Origin: Thermoplasmata archaeon
GTDB taxonomy: Archaea; Thermoplasmatota; Thermoplasmata; SG8-5; JAGLSY01
Assembly (NCBI GenBank): GCA_023137005.1
Contig: JAGLQE010000170.1
Coordinates: forward strand, 1 to 13,027
Direction of reading: 5' to 3'
Length of the DNA stretch: 13,027 bases
Within the stretch, counting starts at the first letter, position 1. Each line of letters begins with the position of its first letter. The notes under the pieces were generated by a model, which ran no database searches, had not been told where the DNA came from, and saw only the letters and a list, made by a program, of their open reading frames with translations. Position numbers and translations under genes: made by a program. Below, in pieces: positions 1-7,459 of this stretch.

Positions 1-1021
1 TCATCGTGGTGCTTCCCAAAGTCTCCACAGAAGGTAGATTTCTGATTATGGCTTTCTCATCGGCCATCCTTCTCACACTGAGTGCCAGAGCGATGGTCAC
101 GAGGGCCGGTAGCCCCTCGGGTATCGCAGCGACTGCGATCGAAACTGAGGCAAGGAAGATGAATACTGGCTCCTGGCCTGCGAGAAGACCGCCCACAAAG
201 GTCAATACTGCCAGGACGGCCACGGTTCCAGAGAGGTATACGGCGAAGGACGATATCTTCTTCTGCAATGGGGTCACGATCTCTTCAGCCTCTCTCATGC
301 ACGCGGATATTCTGCTTATCTGTGTATTGTTAGCAGTGCATACGACCACTCCTCGCCCCCTGCCATAGGTGACCAGTGTGCCGGCGAAGGCCATGTTCTT
401 CATATCTCCGGCAGAACAAATATCATCAGCCAGACTTTCAGTGATCTTTTCAGAGGGTACGGATTCTCCAGTAAGCATTGCCTCATCTATCTGCAAGCCC
501 TTGGAATATACCAATCTTATGTCAGCTGGCACTTTATCTCCGGATTCCATGAGGACGATATCCCCTGGAACTACCTCTCTGGATGGTATGACCTTTCTTT
601 GCCCGTCACGAACTACTGTGCACTCCGACACGATCATCTTATCCAGGGCATCTATGGCCTTGCCTGCTTTGTGTTCCTGTGTGAGCCCGATGATGACATT
701 GGCCAGCACCACTGCCAGTATCACGGCGGTGTCGATCCAGTGATCGAGAAGTGCGGTGACCACGGCCGATAATAATAGGATATAGATAAGAAGTGAATGA
801 ATTTGATGGAAGATGGCTATGAGGATTCCATCCTTTTTCTTGCCGGTCATTTCATTATAGCCATGGACCGCACGACGACCTTCCAGCTCGCTCTCGCTGA
901 TGCCTGAAGTTCCAGTTCTCAGGGTGGACATTACTTCTTCAGTAGAAATGGCGTGCCATTTGCGATCTTCAGAGAGCCCCGGCTCTACAGCTTTCTTTCG
1001 ATTAGAATCACTATGTGTCAT
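1..1021 (-). CDS. Cation-transporting P-type ATPase, N-terminal part (partial)
   Basis: This is the first 340 residues of a P2-type (Ca2+ or Na+/K+ family) ion-pumping ATPase of the membrane; the rest lies beyond the left edge. The start is ATG at 1021. Residues about 20-60 match the cation-ATPase N-terminal domain. Two membrane helices follow at about 64-115 (HSLLIYILLLSAVVTALL, then AVILAVVLANVIIGLTQE). The actuator domain holds LTGES at residues 183-187. Two more helices lie at about 258-300, the second running into the ion-binding PEGLP motif at 301-305. The visible part ends in NLPSVETLGSTT, which normally precedes the phosphorylated Asp of DKTGT by a few residues, so the catalytic Asp is just outside the window. 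The PEGLP version fits a P2A/P2-type pump rather than a heavy-metal P1B pump, but the transported ion cannot be told from this part. The gene is divergent from the nucleotidyltransferase gene at 1185. Confidence 0.93.
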   Translation of the reverse strand, partial: MTHSDSNRKKAVEPGLSEDRKWHAISTEEVMSTLRTGTSGISESELEGRRAVHGYNEMTGKKKDGILIAIFHQIHSLLIYILLLSAVVTALLDHWIDTAVILAVVLANVIIGLTQEHKAGKAIDALDKMIVSECTVVRDGQRKVIPSREVVPGDIVLMESGDKVPADIRLVYSKGLQIDEAMLTGESVPSEKITESLADDICSAGDMKNMAFAGTLVTYGRGRGVVVCTANNTQISRISACMREAEEIVTPLQKKISSFAVYLSGTVAVLAVLTFVGGLLAGQEPVFIFLASVSIAVAAIPEGLPALVTIALALSVRRMADEKAIIRNLPSVETLGSTTM

Positions 1022-1060
1022 TGCGGTATCCCATCCGTAAGCTGGTGCATGCGCGTTGGC

Positions 1061-1073
1061 TATTTAATATTTT
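1061..1073 (-). promoter_or_regulatory. TATA-like box for the P-type ATPase gene
   Basis: An AT-only stretch (AAAATATTAAATA on the minus strand) lies about 40-50 bases before the ATG at 1021. A start of transcription about 25 bases downstream would leave a leader of roughly 20 bases. Assigned by position and composition only. Confidence 0.3.
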
Positions 1074-1092
1074 CTCATATTCTTTCATAATA

Positions 1093-1151
1093 CTTACAAT
1101 ATTTTTGTATGTAAGGGATTGGATATGATTTTGTATTTGCGATTCAAATAC
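1093..1151. promoter_or_regulatory. Two inverted repeats in the divergent promoter region
   Basis: CTTACA at 1093-1098 is mirrored by TGTAAG at 1110-1115, and GTATTTG at 1133-1139 by CAAATAC at 1145-1151 with a 5-base centre. Both lie between the divergent ATPase and nucleotidyltransferase genes. The second overlaps a TATA-like stretch (1146-1154) that would place the transcript start close to the ATG at 1185. They could be operators, but the region is AT-rich and short repeats arise by chance. Confidence 0.3.
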
Positions 1152-1184
1152 ATAGAAATATCATGATACCATTAATCGTTCAAT

Positions 1185-1559
1185 ATGGATCATTGGACCT
1201 GGAGGATGAAGAAGGTCGAGGAGATCGCCGCTGCTCTGGATGCTGAATTATACGGGGTGCAGGCACTCTATGTCTTCGGGAGTACGAAAGAGGCGACCGC
1301 AGGCCCAGCAAGTGATATTGACCTTCTGATACATTTCAATGGAAATGAGGAACAGGGAGATAACCTCGAATCGTGGCTGCATGAATGGAGTTTGAAGCTG
1401 GCCAAGGAAAATGAGGAAAGGACAGGCACCCTGGTGGAGGAAATATTGGACATTCACATGATCACTGATGAGGATATAAAGAACAAGACCTCGTGGGCGG
1501 TGCACATAGATTCACCACATCGTGCTGCAAAAAGGCTCCCATTGAGAAATGATGGTTGA
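1185..1559 (+). CDS. Stand-alone nucleotidyltransferase-domain protein (NTP_transf_2, pol-beta fold)
   Basis: A 124-residue protein with the nucleotidyltransferase signature: FGS at 31-33, then D44-I-D46 (SDIDLLIH), which in this superfamily bind metal and nucleotide. The last part (WSLKLAKENEERTG, DIHMITDEDIKNKTSWAVHI) resembles, from memory, the small nucleotidyltransferase domain found at the end of some PEP-synthase-like proteins; here it is a separate gene. Substrate and role are unknown. The start is ATG 1185, which has no Shine-Dalgarno site and may be leaderless. An in-frame ATG at 1206 has GGAGG directly against it, too close to serve it. The 3' end faces the phosphoesterase gene with only 3 bases between the stop codons. 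A MNT-type antitoxin is an alternative, but no HEPN partner is adjacent. Confidence 0.82.
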   Translation: MDHWTWRMKKVEEIAAALDAELYGVQALYVFGSTKEATAGPASDIDLLIHFNGNEEQGDNLESWLHEWSLKLAKENEERTGTLVEEILDIHMITDEDIKNKTSWAVHIDSPHRAAKRLPLRNDG

Positions 1560-1562
1560 TAG

Positions 1563-2417
1563 CTAAGAAAGGGGAACCAATTCCCGAGATGCATTAGCCA
1601 GGTCATTTGTATCGAACCTTATCAAAGCCAGCTCGGGCCCCTCATGGGCCGCGGAAAAGGAATGTGTTCTGCCTTTCATTTCTCGCCAGTGACCAGTTAT
1701 CCTGGCAGATTCATGAATATGTCCATGCAATGTGAGCAATGGCTGAACCTCATCAATGAAGCGCTGGACCGCGATGCTTCCTACATGAACATCCAGGGGC
1801 ACATGGTCCACCATCATGCCATCCAATGCCGCCCTGTCCAGATGTGAATCGTAGGGCGGGGCGTGGAATAAGTAAATGGTCTTCTCGGGAGGAGATGCCA
1901 GCACCAAATTCTTCAGATCCTCGGCAATGGTAGTTGTTTCAATGTCCTTTTGGGGGATTGGAACCGTACGAACACCCTCTTCCGGTGAGACACAGCCCAC
2001 ATCCACATGCCTTGAAACATCATAGCGCTCCCAATCTTTGAATTGAAAGGGAGTGGGATTAACATAGGAATAGCCAGTTATGAACAGATCATCGAAGGGC
2101 ACTGTCTTATCATGGACATAATCTATAATTCCCTCTTCATTGGCCTTGATGAAGGATCCTTCATACTTGCGAGGGTCATCATTGCCCATTATCACGAAGA
2201 AACGGGTCTTTAACCCATCACCTTCCACCAGGGCTCTGATGCGTGATAAGAACTCATCCTCGATGAAGGCCTCGGGGTCTTCCACCAATCCCAGGCCTTT
2301 GGGAAGGATATCCCCTCCGAACAGGACAGCATCGGGCTTCTCGCCAGATACCAGTTCAAAGAGCTTTCTGAGACCTGGAACATTACCATGGATATCCGAT
2401 ATAAAGAAATATTTCAC
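1563..2417 (-). CDS. Calcineurin-like metallophosphoesterase
   Basis: A 284-residue soluble protein with the full metal-ligand set of the calcineurin-like phosphoesterases in order: D8-x-H10 (SDIHGN), D36 (GGDILP), N79-D80 (GNDD), H185 (LFHAPP), and H231-G-H233 (LHGHIHES). These bind two divalent metals and hydrolyse phosphomono- or phosphodiesters. The substrate cannot be deduced. The start is GTG at 2417, chosen because GAGGTG (2425-2430) lies 7 bases upstream and translation from it begins directly at the first motif (MKYFFISDIHG). The gene follows the acs terminator and appears to have its own promoter. It ends 3 bases from the convergent nucleotidyltransferase gene. Confidence 0.9.
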   Translation of the reverse strand: MKYFFISDIHGNVPGLRKLFELVSGEKPDAVLFGGDILPKGLGLVEDPEAFIEDEFLSRIRALVEGDGLKTRFFVIMGNDDPRKYEGSFIKANEEGIIDYVHDKTVPFDDLFITGYSYVNPTPFQFKDWERYDVSRHVDVGCVSPEEGVRTVPIPQKDIETTTIAEDLKNLVLASPPEKTIYLFHAPPYDSHLDRAALDGMMVDHVPLDVHVGSIAVQRFIDEVQPLLTLHGHIHESARITGHWREMKGRTHSFSAAHEGPELALIRFDTNDLANASRELVPLS

Positions 2418-2450
2418 AGTCGAGCACCTCGCTTCAAATGGATATTCATC

Positions 2451-2463
2451 GATATAGCATAAA
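2451..2463 (-). promoter_or_regulatory. TATA-like box for the metallophosphoesterase gene
   Basis: TTTATGCTATATC on the minus strand lies about 35-45 bases before the GTG start. It would place the transcript start near 2430, just before the GAGGTG site. It sits downstream of the acs terminator, consistent with a separate transcript. Confidence 0.3.
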
Positions 2464-2483
2464 CAATTCGGTAAGTGTTCTTG

Positions 2484-2520
2484 GTAAAAGGAAGAGTGGG
2501 CTCGCCTCTCAGCGAGCCCA
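2484..2520 (-). terminator. Hairpin plus T-rich terminator after acs
   Basis: A perfect 9-bp stem pairs 2497-2505 (TGGGCTCGC on the plus strand) with 2512-2520 (GCGAGCCCA) around a 6-base loop. Read on the minus strand it lies about 20 bases after the acs stop codon and is followed by a pyrimidine-rich tract ending in TTTT (2486-2489). This is the clearest terminator in the window. Confidence 0.8.
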
Positions 2521-2539
2521 TTACTTATCTGGTTGTGAC

Positions 2540-4474
2540 CTAGTCGCTCTTCATCAGATCATCGACCACGCTGGGGTCTGCCAGTGTGGATACATCTCCG
2601 ACCTGATCGTATTCCTTGGCCGCGATCTTTCTTAGGACACGCCTCATGATCTTCCCGGACCTGGTCTTTGGAAGTCCTGGGGCCCAGTGGATGACATCCG
2701 GAGTCGCTATCGGTCCGATCTCCTTCCTGACATGGGTCCTGAGCTCTTTCTTCAGCTCGTCGGTGTATTCCTGACCTGTCTTGAGGGTGACATAGGCGTA
2801 TATGCCCTGTCCCTTGATCTCATGAGGGTAACCGACAACGGCTGCCTCTGCCACTGCCATATTGGAAACAAGTGCTGATTCCACCTCGGCGGTTCCCATC
2901 CTGTGTCCGGATACATTTATGACATCGTCAATTCTGCCGGTGATCCACCAGTAGCCGTCCTCGTCACGCCTTGCACCATCGCCGGTGAAGTATGATCCTG
3001 GGTACATGGCGAAGTAGACCTCTTTGAATCTCTGGTGGTGGCCGTAAACAGTTCTCATGATCCCTGGCCAGGCACCTCTCAGCAGAAGTGTTCCGCTGGT
3101 CGCGCCTTCCAGTTCATTGCCCTGCTCGTCCACGAGGAATGGTTCGACACCGAAGAAAGGCAGTGTTGCGGATCCTGGCTTGGTCGGTATTGCACCGGGA
3201 AGTGGTGTGATCATGATACCACCGGTCTCGGTCTGCCACCATGTGTCCACGATAGGACAGCGGCTGTCCCCTATGACCTCGTTGTACCAGTTCCATGCTT
3301 CCGGGTTGATGGGCTCTCCCACTGTTCCCAGGAGCTTCAGGCTCTTTCTGGATGTCTTCTTTACTGGCTCGTCTCCCTCCTTCATGAGAGCGCGAATGGC
3401 TGTTGGAGCTGTGTAGAACTGTGTGACCTGGTGTTTGTCCACTATCTGCCAGAACCTGCTGGCATCTGGATAGTTAGGAACTCCTTCGAACATGACGGAT
3501 GTTGCTCCGTTGAGGAGAGGTCCATAAACGATGTACGAATGTCCGGTTATCCAGCCGATATCGGCCGTGCACCAGTATATGTCACCATCGTGGTAATCGA
3601 AAACATATTTGTGGGTGGTTGCAGCGTACACCATGTATCCCGCGGTCGTGTGGAGAACGCCCTTTGGCTTTCCAGTGGAACCACTGGTGTAGAGAATGAA
3701 TAATGGATCCTCAGCATCCATCTCTTCCCAAGGGCTGTCGCCTTTGACATCCTCGGCATCCATCACATCATGCCACCAGACATCACGGCCGGCCTTCATT
3801 GGCACGTCCAATCCAGTCCTCTTGAAGACGATACTCTTCTCGATGCTGGGGCATTCTTCCAGTGCCCTGTCCGCATTGGTCTTCATCGGGATATCCTGCT
3901 TTTTGCCTCTTAGAGCTGTATCCTGTGTGATCAGTATCTTGCACTTGGAATCATTGATCCTGTCCTTCAATGAATCAGCGGAGAAAGCTCCGAACACGAT
4001 GGAGTGAACCGCGCCTATCCTGGCACATGCCAGCATGGCGATGGGGAGCTCGGGCAGCATCTGCATGTACATACAGACTCTGTCGCCCTTCTCGACACCC
4101 ATTTTCCTCAGAACATTGGCGAATTTGCATACTTCAGTGTGTAATTCCCGGTATGTGAGCTTGGAATCATCGCCGGGTTCATTGCCTTCCCAGATGATGG
4201 CCACCTGGTTACCACGGGTCTCCAATTGCCTGTCCAGGCAATTGTATGTGATATTGGTCTTCGAACCCTCGAAGAATTTTATGTGGCCTTCTGTGAAATC
4301 ATATTCTCTGACCTTGTCCCACTTCTTGAACCAGGTGAACTCCTCGGCTATATTGGCCCAAAATTTATCGGGATCATTGATCGATTCCTCATACATTCTC
4401 TTGTACTCTTCCATGCTGTTTATGTGTGCTTTACCACGCATAGATTCTGGAACTGGATATATTTTGTCGCTCAT
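2540..4474 (-). CDS. acs: Acetyl-CoA synthetase (AMP-forming)
   Basis: A 644-residue enzyme, the usual length for Acs, which makes acetyl-CoA from acetate, ATP and CoA through acetyl-AMP in the cytoplasm. Visible motifs: the N-terminal Acs domain (about 20-75), the nucleotide loop [11 protein letters not shown] (262-272), GEPINPEAW (386-394), WWQTETGG (412-419) whose Trp pocket favours acetate over longer acids, [18 protein letters not shown] (497-514), and the hinge [23 protein letters not shown] (602-612) has K608 as the catalytic lysine that is regulated by acetylation in bacteria. The ATG at 4474 has AGGAGG (4483-4488) 8 bases before it. The gene has its own terminator and probably its own promoter with a 20-bp dyad at the predicted start. 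Propionyl-CoA synthetase is less likely given the motifs. Confidence 0.97.
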   Translation of the reverse strand: MSDKIYPVPESMRGKAHINSMEEYKRMYEESINDPDKFWANIAEEFTWFKKWDKVREYDFTEGHIKFFEGSKTNITYNCLDRQLETRGNQVAIIWEGNEPGDDSKLTYRELHTEVCKFANVLRKMGVEKGDRVCMYMQMLPELPIAMLACARIGAVHSIVFGAFSADSLKDRINDSKCKILITQDTALRGKKQDIPMKTNADRALEECPSIEKSIVFKRTGLDVPMKAGRDVWWHDVMDAEDVKGDSPWEEMDAEDPLFILYTSGSTGKPKGVLHTTAGYMVYAATTHKYVFDYHDGDIYWCTADIGWITGHSYIVYGPLLNGATSVMFEGVPNYPDASRFWQIVDKHQVTQFYTAPTAIRALMKEGDEPVKKTSRKSLKLLGTVGEPINPEAWNWYNEVIGDSRCPIVDTWWQTETGGIMITPLPGAIPTKPGSATLPFFGVEPFLVDEQGNELEGATSGTLLLRGAWPGIMRTVYGHHQRFKEVYFAMYPGSYFTGDGARRDEDGYWWITGRIDDVINVSGHRMGTAEVESALVSNMAVAEAAVVGYPHEIKGQGIYAYVTLKTGQEYTDELKKELRTHVRKEIGPIATPDVIHWAPGLPKTRSGKIMRRVLRKIAAKEYDQVGDVSTLADPSVVDDLMKSD

Positions 4475-4482
4475 TTTTCAAC

Positions 4483-4499
4483 CCTCCTGCAATAGCAGG
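4483..4499 (-). promoter_or_regulatory. Shine-Dalgarno site of acs overlapped by a small hairpin
   Basis: AGGAGG (4483-4488) is a strong ribosome binding site for acs. On the transcript CCUGC (4495-4499) can pair with GCAGG (4486-4490) around a UAUU loop, so the stem takes up the first bases of the site. Such a 5-bp stem could mildly reduce translation, or it may be chance. Confidence 0.5.
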
Positions 4500-4505
4500 T
4501 TTTCC

Positions 4506-4525
4506 TCCCATCATAGATGATGGGA
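4506..4525. promoter_or_regulatory. 20-bp dyad at the predicted acs transcription start (candidate operator)
   Basis: Bases 4506-4514 (TCCCATCAT) are the exact reverse complement of 4517-4525 (ATGATGGGA), with AG at the centre. A TATA-like box (4548-4554) about 25 bases upstream on the minus strand would start transcription near 4525, so a protein bound here would block or control acs. A hairpin in the leader RNA is the other reading, but the 2-base centre favours a DNA site. Confidence 0.45.
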
Positions 4526-4547
4526 AATGATGGACAATGTGATTAGG

Positions 4548-4554
4548 TATAAAA
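4548..4554 (-). promoter_or_regulatory. TATA-like box for acs
   Basis: TTTTATA on the minus strand lies about 75 bases before the acs ATG and about 25 before the dyad at 4506-4525. A second AT-rich candidate (ATAAAATA, about 4582-4590) lies further upstream. Confidence 0.35.
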
Positions 4555-4656
4555 CAATATCTCTTCAATCCAATTTACGGCCCTATTTTATGTTTGTATG
4601 GGCGTGCATAAGCTATTAACCAACCAATTAAACGAAAACAATCTGAATTAAGTGGA

Positions 4657-4706
4657 TTAATAATGTTGAATCACATACTTTTTTCTGAATAATTCAACAT
4701 TATTAA
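4657..4706. repeat. Perfect 15-bp inverted repeat across the 3' end of glyA
   Basis: Bases 4657-4671 (TTAATAATGTTGAAT) are the exact reverse complement of 4692-4706 (ATTCAACATTATTAA), with 20 bases between. On the glyA transcript one arm ends in the UAA stop codon and the other encodes residues VNNVEL near the C-terminus, so the last codons and the stop would form a long A/U-rich stem. It may act in termination or mRNA stability. Confidence 0.75.
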
Positions 4707-5868
4707 CAATTTTTTCGCCATTCAATGCCTTTTTGATGAATTCCGCGATGATTTCCATTTCACTCTCTTTCATCCCAAGCCTTGTGACCTCATTGGTTCC
4801 CAATCGTCCAACCGCATCGGTGATGATATTGTTCGTCTCAAGCTTGATGGCCATTGTATTGAAGTCCATGTTCCATTCATCCTGAAGTGCCTGGGGGTCG
4901 AGAATGACCTGGTGGGAGGCAGTATATCCGAGTTCCTTGAAAAGTGGGATCATTCCCCTTTCTTCAAGAGCCTGTGCTAGTGCCTTCGAGTTCTTCACTA
5001 CCTGATCCGCATATATCTCACCGCCCCTGCTGAACTCCGCCAGTGCTTGAGCCGTGGCCGCGATCCTGTTCCAGTGGATATTATCAACGGTCCTCCAGGT
5101 GAGGTTTTCCTTTATCTTCCCGAATATGGCATCATCATTGGTCATCAGACACCCGCCCTGGGGCCCGTAGAATGACTTGTGAGTATTGCCGATGAGTAGA
5201 TCCGCCCCCTCGGCCAGTGGGTCCTGGAACTCGCCCCCGCCGATCAGGCCTAGGACGTGGCAACCATCATAGGCCAGGTACGCTCCAACCTCCTTGCAGG
5301 CCTTGGAAAGCTCCTTGACAGGATGGGGGAATGGGAAAAAACTGGCCCCTAGGACCACCAATTTCGGCTTGAGATGAATTATCTTCTCAATGGTCGCTTC
5401 CACGTTTATGTTCCAAGTATCCGTGATAAAAGGTATTGCCTCGTATTTGAAGCCCAGCATGTCTGGGATATAATCCGCATTGTAGCCATCGTATCCTCCA
5501 TGCTTGGAGGCGAGTGCCATGATCGTATCGCCTTTCTCACACAGGGACAGGCAGGCGCCTATGGCCGCGATGTGACCCGATAGGGGGGCGAATGTGACAT
5601 GTTTTACATTGAATATGCTGGATGCCAAACTATTGGCCAGAGCCTCGATATCATCCAGTCCTGCTGTTCCACGATAGGCATTCTCCACGAAGGTTCCGTG
5701 AATTTCCTTATTGATGGGCAGGGTGTAACGGCTGGCCATGTCTGATGCGAGCATCCTTCTTGTCTCATTGCTCAGGATATTCTCTGAAGAAATAAGGTTG
5801 ATACACTGGGAGCGCCATATCTCATGCTTTTCCACAATATCAGATATCTGGTTCATGATATCGCTCAA
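4657..5868 (-). CDS. glyA: Serine hydroxymethyltransferase, archaeal type
   Basis: A 403-residue PLP enzyme of fold type I that interconverts serine and glycine while moving a one-carbon unit to or from a pterin carrier. Evidence: INLISSEN (23-30) matches the SHMT N-terminal substrate motif, DGCHVLGL (201-208) carries the Asp that holds the PLP ring nitrogen and the His stacking on it, and NTHKSFYGPQGG (228-239) holds the PLP lysine K231. It is divergent from bacterial GlyA, as archaeal forms are. The start is taken as TTG 5868, which overlaps the stop of the 58-residue ORF (TTGA) and suggests translational coupling; the alternative is ATG at 5856 (residue 5). Neither has a clear Shine-Dalgarno site. 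The 3' end lies in a 15-bp inverted repeat. Acs follows downstream, probably on a separate transcript. Confidence 0.93.
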   Translation of the reverse strand: MSDIMNQISDIVEKHEIWRSQCINLISSENILSNETRRMLASDMASRYTLPINKEIHGTFVENAYRGTAGLDDIEALANSLASSIFNVKHVTFAPLSGHIAAIGACLSLCEKGDTIMALASKHGGYDGYNADYIPDMLGFKYEAIPFITDTWNINVEATIEKIIHLKPKLVVLGASFFPFPHPVKELSKACKEVGAYLAYDGCHVLGLIGGGEFQDPLAEGADLLIGNTHKSFYGPQGGCLMTNDDAIFGKIKENLTWRTVDNIHWNRIAATAQALAEFSRGGEIYADQVVKNSKALAQALEERGMIPLFKELGYTASHQVILDPQALQDEWNMDFNTMAIKLETNNIITDAVGRLGTNEVTRLGMKESEMEIIAEFIKKALNGEKIVNNVELFRKKYVIQHY

Positions 5869-6041
5869 TTGTACATCAGAAAGTTCTCTGTGCTGTCTGG
5901 CAGGAACATCTCGGTCTCCTCGTCCATACCTTCTACATCGATAATGATACTTACCAATGAGTTGACTATGTTCCTCATCTGCTGCATTTCGGCTCGAAGC
6001 TGCCTAATTTCCCTAAGTAATTCTTCTGTGCTGACAGTCAT
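5865..6041 (-). CDS. Small coiled-coil protein, 58 residues, upstream of and overlapping glyA
   Basis: The ATG at 6041 follows GGGAG (AAGGGAGATGC before the start). The product begins MTVSTEELLREIRQLRAEMQ and has heptad-spaced Leu, Ile and Met (LL, I, L, M, M, IV, L, V) through about residue 35, then an acidic tail (EGMDEETEMFLPDSTENF). A short coiled coil with an acidic tail fits a small partner or oligomerising protein; I do not recognise a family. Its TGA overlaps the glyA TTG by 4 bases, so the two are probably translated together, and a TATA-like box lies upstream. Coding is supported by the start context, the coupling and the heptad pattern. It could instead be a non-functional leader. 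Confidence 0.68.
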   Translation of the reverse strand: MTVSTEELLREIRQLRAEMQQMRNIVNSLVSIIIDVEGMDEETEMFLPDSTENFLMYN

Positions 6042-6056
6042 GCATCTCCCTTCATC

Positions 6057-6077
6057 ATACCCTATGTTACCGGGTAT
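6057..6077. promoter_or_regulatory. Inverted repeat between promoter and start of the glyA operon
   Basis: ATACCC (6057-6062) is mirrored by GGGTAT (6072-6077) with 9 bases between. It lies between the TATA-like box and the ATG at 6041, at or just after the predicted transcript start, so it could be an operator or a 5' hairpin. Confidence 0.35.
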
Positions 6078-6096
6078 TCATAATGTTTTCGTCTAA

Positions 6097-6106
6097 GATA
6101 TAAGGT
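6097..6106 (-). promoter_or_regulatory. TATA-like box for the small ORF and glyA
   Basis: CCTTATATCT on the minus strand lies about 55-65 bases before the ATG at 6041, predicting a start near 6075 and a leader of about 35 bases. It falls in the 92-base gap after csl4, suggesting glyA is transcribed separately from csl4. Confidence 0.45.
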
Positions 6107-6133
6107 CGATAGAATGAATTTCAGGCTCAAGGA

Positions 6134-6691
6134 TCAATACTCCAGGCCGTAATTCTCGGCTATCTTCCTCTCTTCACGAATATTGCATCGAGGGCACCAT
6201 AATCCCTCCCCCTTGATGACGAGGACATTGCGGCATCGCCGGCAGTAGGCCTTCAAGATCCCCAGCTCGTGCTCGGCGGTCGAAAGTTGAATGGATGGTC
6301 CTGCCTGGATGACCCTGGCTCTTACCAGTTCCATGGCCTTGTACACCATTTTGGGATTTGAGACCGGTTTTGAATCCATATTGGAGATGTGTATGGCCCC
6401 ATTCTCCCTTGTGGCCAACTGTCTTTCCTCGCCTTCTATTCTTAATAGATCCACTTTCACCATCTTGGGGCCGACACTGTCGATCATTCCATGAACAATA
6501 TCATCGACCTCGGGAAGTGCCGGATGCTTCAGTGCCTTGACACTAGCCATCATCTCCTCCCTGTCGAAATGCGGTATTCCCGCAATGGATGAACAGATAT
6601 TCCCATCATCCAGATAAGCACCCTCTCCGGCCATGAATTCCTCTGCAGTGGCCAGTACATCCCCTGGAAAAACAATATCATCCTTGATCAA
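6134..6691 (-). CDS. csl4: Exosome complex RNA-binding subunit Csl4
   Basis: A 185-residue cap subunit of the archaeal RNA exosome, which feeds RNA into the Rrp41/Rrp42 ring for 3'-5' degradation or tailing. The order is typical: N-terminal beta domain (about 5-45, FPGDVLATAEEFMAGEGAY), central S1 RNA-binding domain (about 60-140, beginning EVDDIVHGMIDSVGPKMVKV), and a C-terminal zinc ribbon with C150-x2-C153 and C166-x2-C169. Length and all four cysteines are intact. The ATG at 6691 overlaps the stop of the methyltransferase gene by ATGA, so the two are translationally coupled. Confidence 0.95.
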   Translation of the reverse strand: MIKDDIVFPGDVLATAEEFMAGEGAYLDDGNICSSIAGIPHFDREEMMASVKALKHPALPEVDDIVHGMIDSVGPKMVKVDLLRIEGEERQLATRENGAIHISNMDSKPVSNPKMVYKAMELVRARVIQAGPSIQLSTAEHELGILKAYCRRCRNVLVIKGEGLWCPRCNIREERKIAENYGLEY

Positions 6692-7317
6692 TCTGTACCT
6701 CTCCTTGACAGCCTGAACATGGTGACATCGAATATCTGTTTTTCTTTTTTGTGGAATTTGAAGGTGTGGCGTATCTCAAAAGGATATTTTCTTTTCATAT
6801 CTATTTTGAACCCTTGACCATTGGCCAGCTTCTCAATGAACTCTCGTGTTTCGCTCATGTGGATGGTGTAGATCACATCCCCGCTCTCCATCGCCTTCTC
6901 CAGGAAAGGACGGTCCGCATGCTTGTTCTGGGATCCAAAGGGTGGATTCTGAAAGACCACGTCACATTTCATATCATACTTCCTGACATCCATCTTTTGA
7001 AAATCAATGTCCAGGTCCAGGGAAGAGGCATTCTTTCGTGATATCTCAATGGCCTTAGCATCGATATCCACACCCACCACGGACCCCGCACCCAGAAGGC
7101 CAGCACCTATGGCGAATACACCATTTCCACAGCCGAGGTCCAATATCCTCTTATCATCGATGTCCCCGATACCTTTGGCAATGAACAAGATGTCCGCGAC
7201 CATGGCTGCGGGTGTTGGATATTGCTCCAGTCTGGCTGATGGCTCTGATAGATCGGCAAGGGATTGTAGCTTCATCTCCAGCTCCCTTTGCTTCATGATC
7301 GTCCTATTCCTTGACAT
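6688..7317 (-). CDS. METTL5-like RNA N6-adenine methyltransferase
   Basis: A 209-residue SAM-dependent methyltransferase of the Rossmann type. Motifs: LEQYPTPA (30-37), typical of the METTL5/archaeal N6-adenine group, DLGCGNGVFAIGA (60-72) for SAM binding, acidic D84 (GVDID), and the catalytic NPPFG (124-128). Human METTL5 methylates an adenine in 18S rRNA; by family, this one probably modifies small-subunit rRNA, though the target is not shown here. Start: ATG 7317 fits a leaderless mRNA given the AT-rich box at 7341-7350. ATG 7296 (residue 8, MKQRELEMKLQSL) is equally plausible and closer to the usual N-terminus. The end overlaps csl4 by 4 bases. Confidence 0.9.
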   Translation of the reverse strand: MSRNRTIMKQRELEMKLQSLADLSEPSARLEQYPTPAAMVADILFIAKGIGDIDDKRILDLGCGNGVFAIGAGLLGAGSVVGVDIDAKAIEISRKNASSLDLDIDFQKMDVRKYDMKCDVVFQNPPFGSQNKHADRPFLEKAMESGDVIYTIHMSETREFIEKLANGQGFKIDMKRKYPFEIRHTFKFHKKEKQIFDVTMFRLSRRGTD

Positions 7318-7340
7318 GAAGGATACATATGGACATTGGG

Positions 7341-7350
7341 TAATAATTAT
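7341..7350 (-). promoter_or_regulatory. TATA-like box for the METTL5-like/csl4 operon
   Basis: ATAATTATTA on the minus strand is about 25-30 bases before the ATG at 7317, which fits a leaderless transcript. The surroundings are AT-rich, so the exact box is uncertain. Confidence 0.35.
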
Positions 7351-7459
7351 TTTGTTTGTTTTGGTATTAATTTGTTATTATGTAGATATTCAGTCATGCC
7401 TTTTGCGCATCTGGCCATAGAAAGACTTATGAATGACCTCTAGCAATATTTTCTTTTAG

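Noticed and set aside
3035..3703. 222-codon plus-strand ORF within acs
   Set aside because: It is antisense to a fully intact acetyl-CoA synthetase and resembles no protein; it is open only because of the codon bias of acs.
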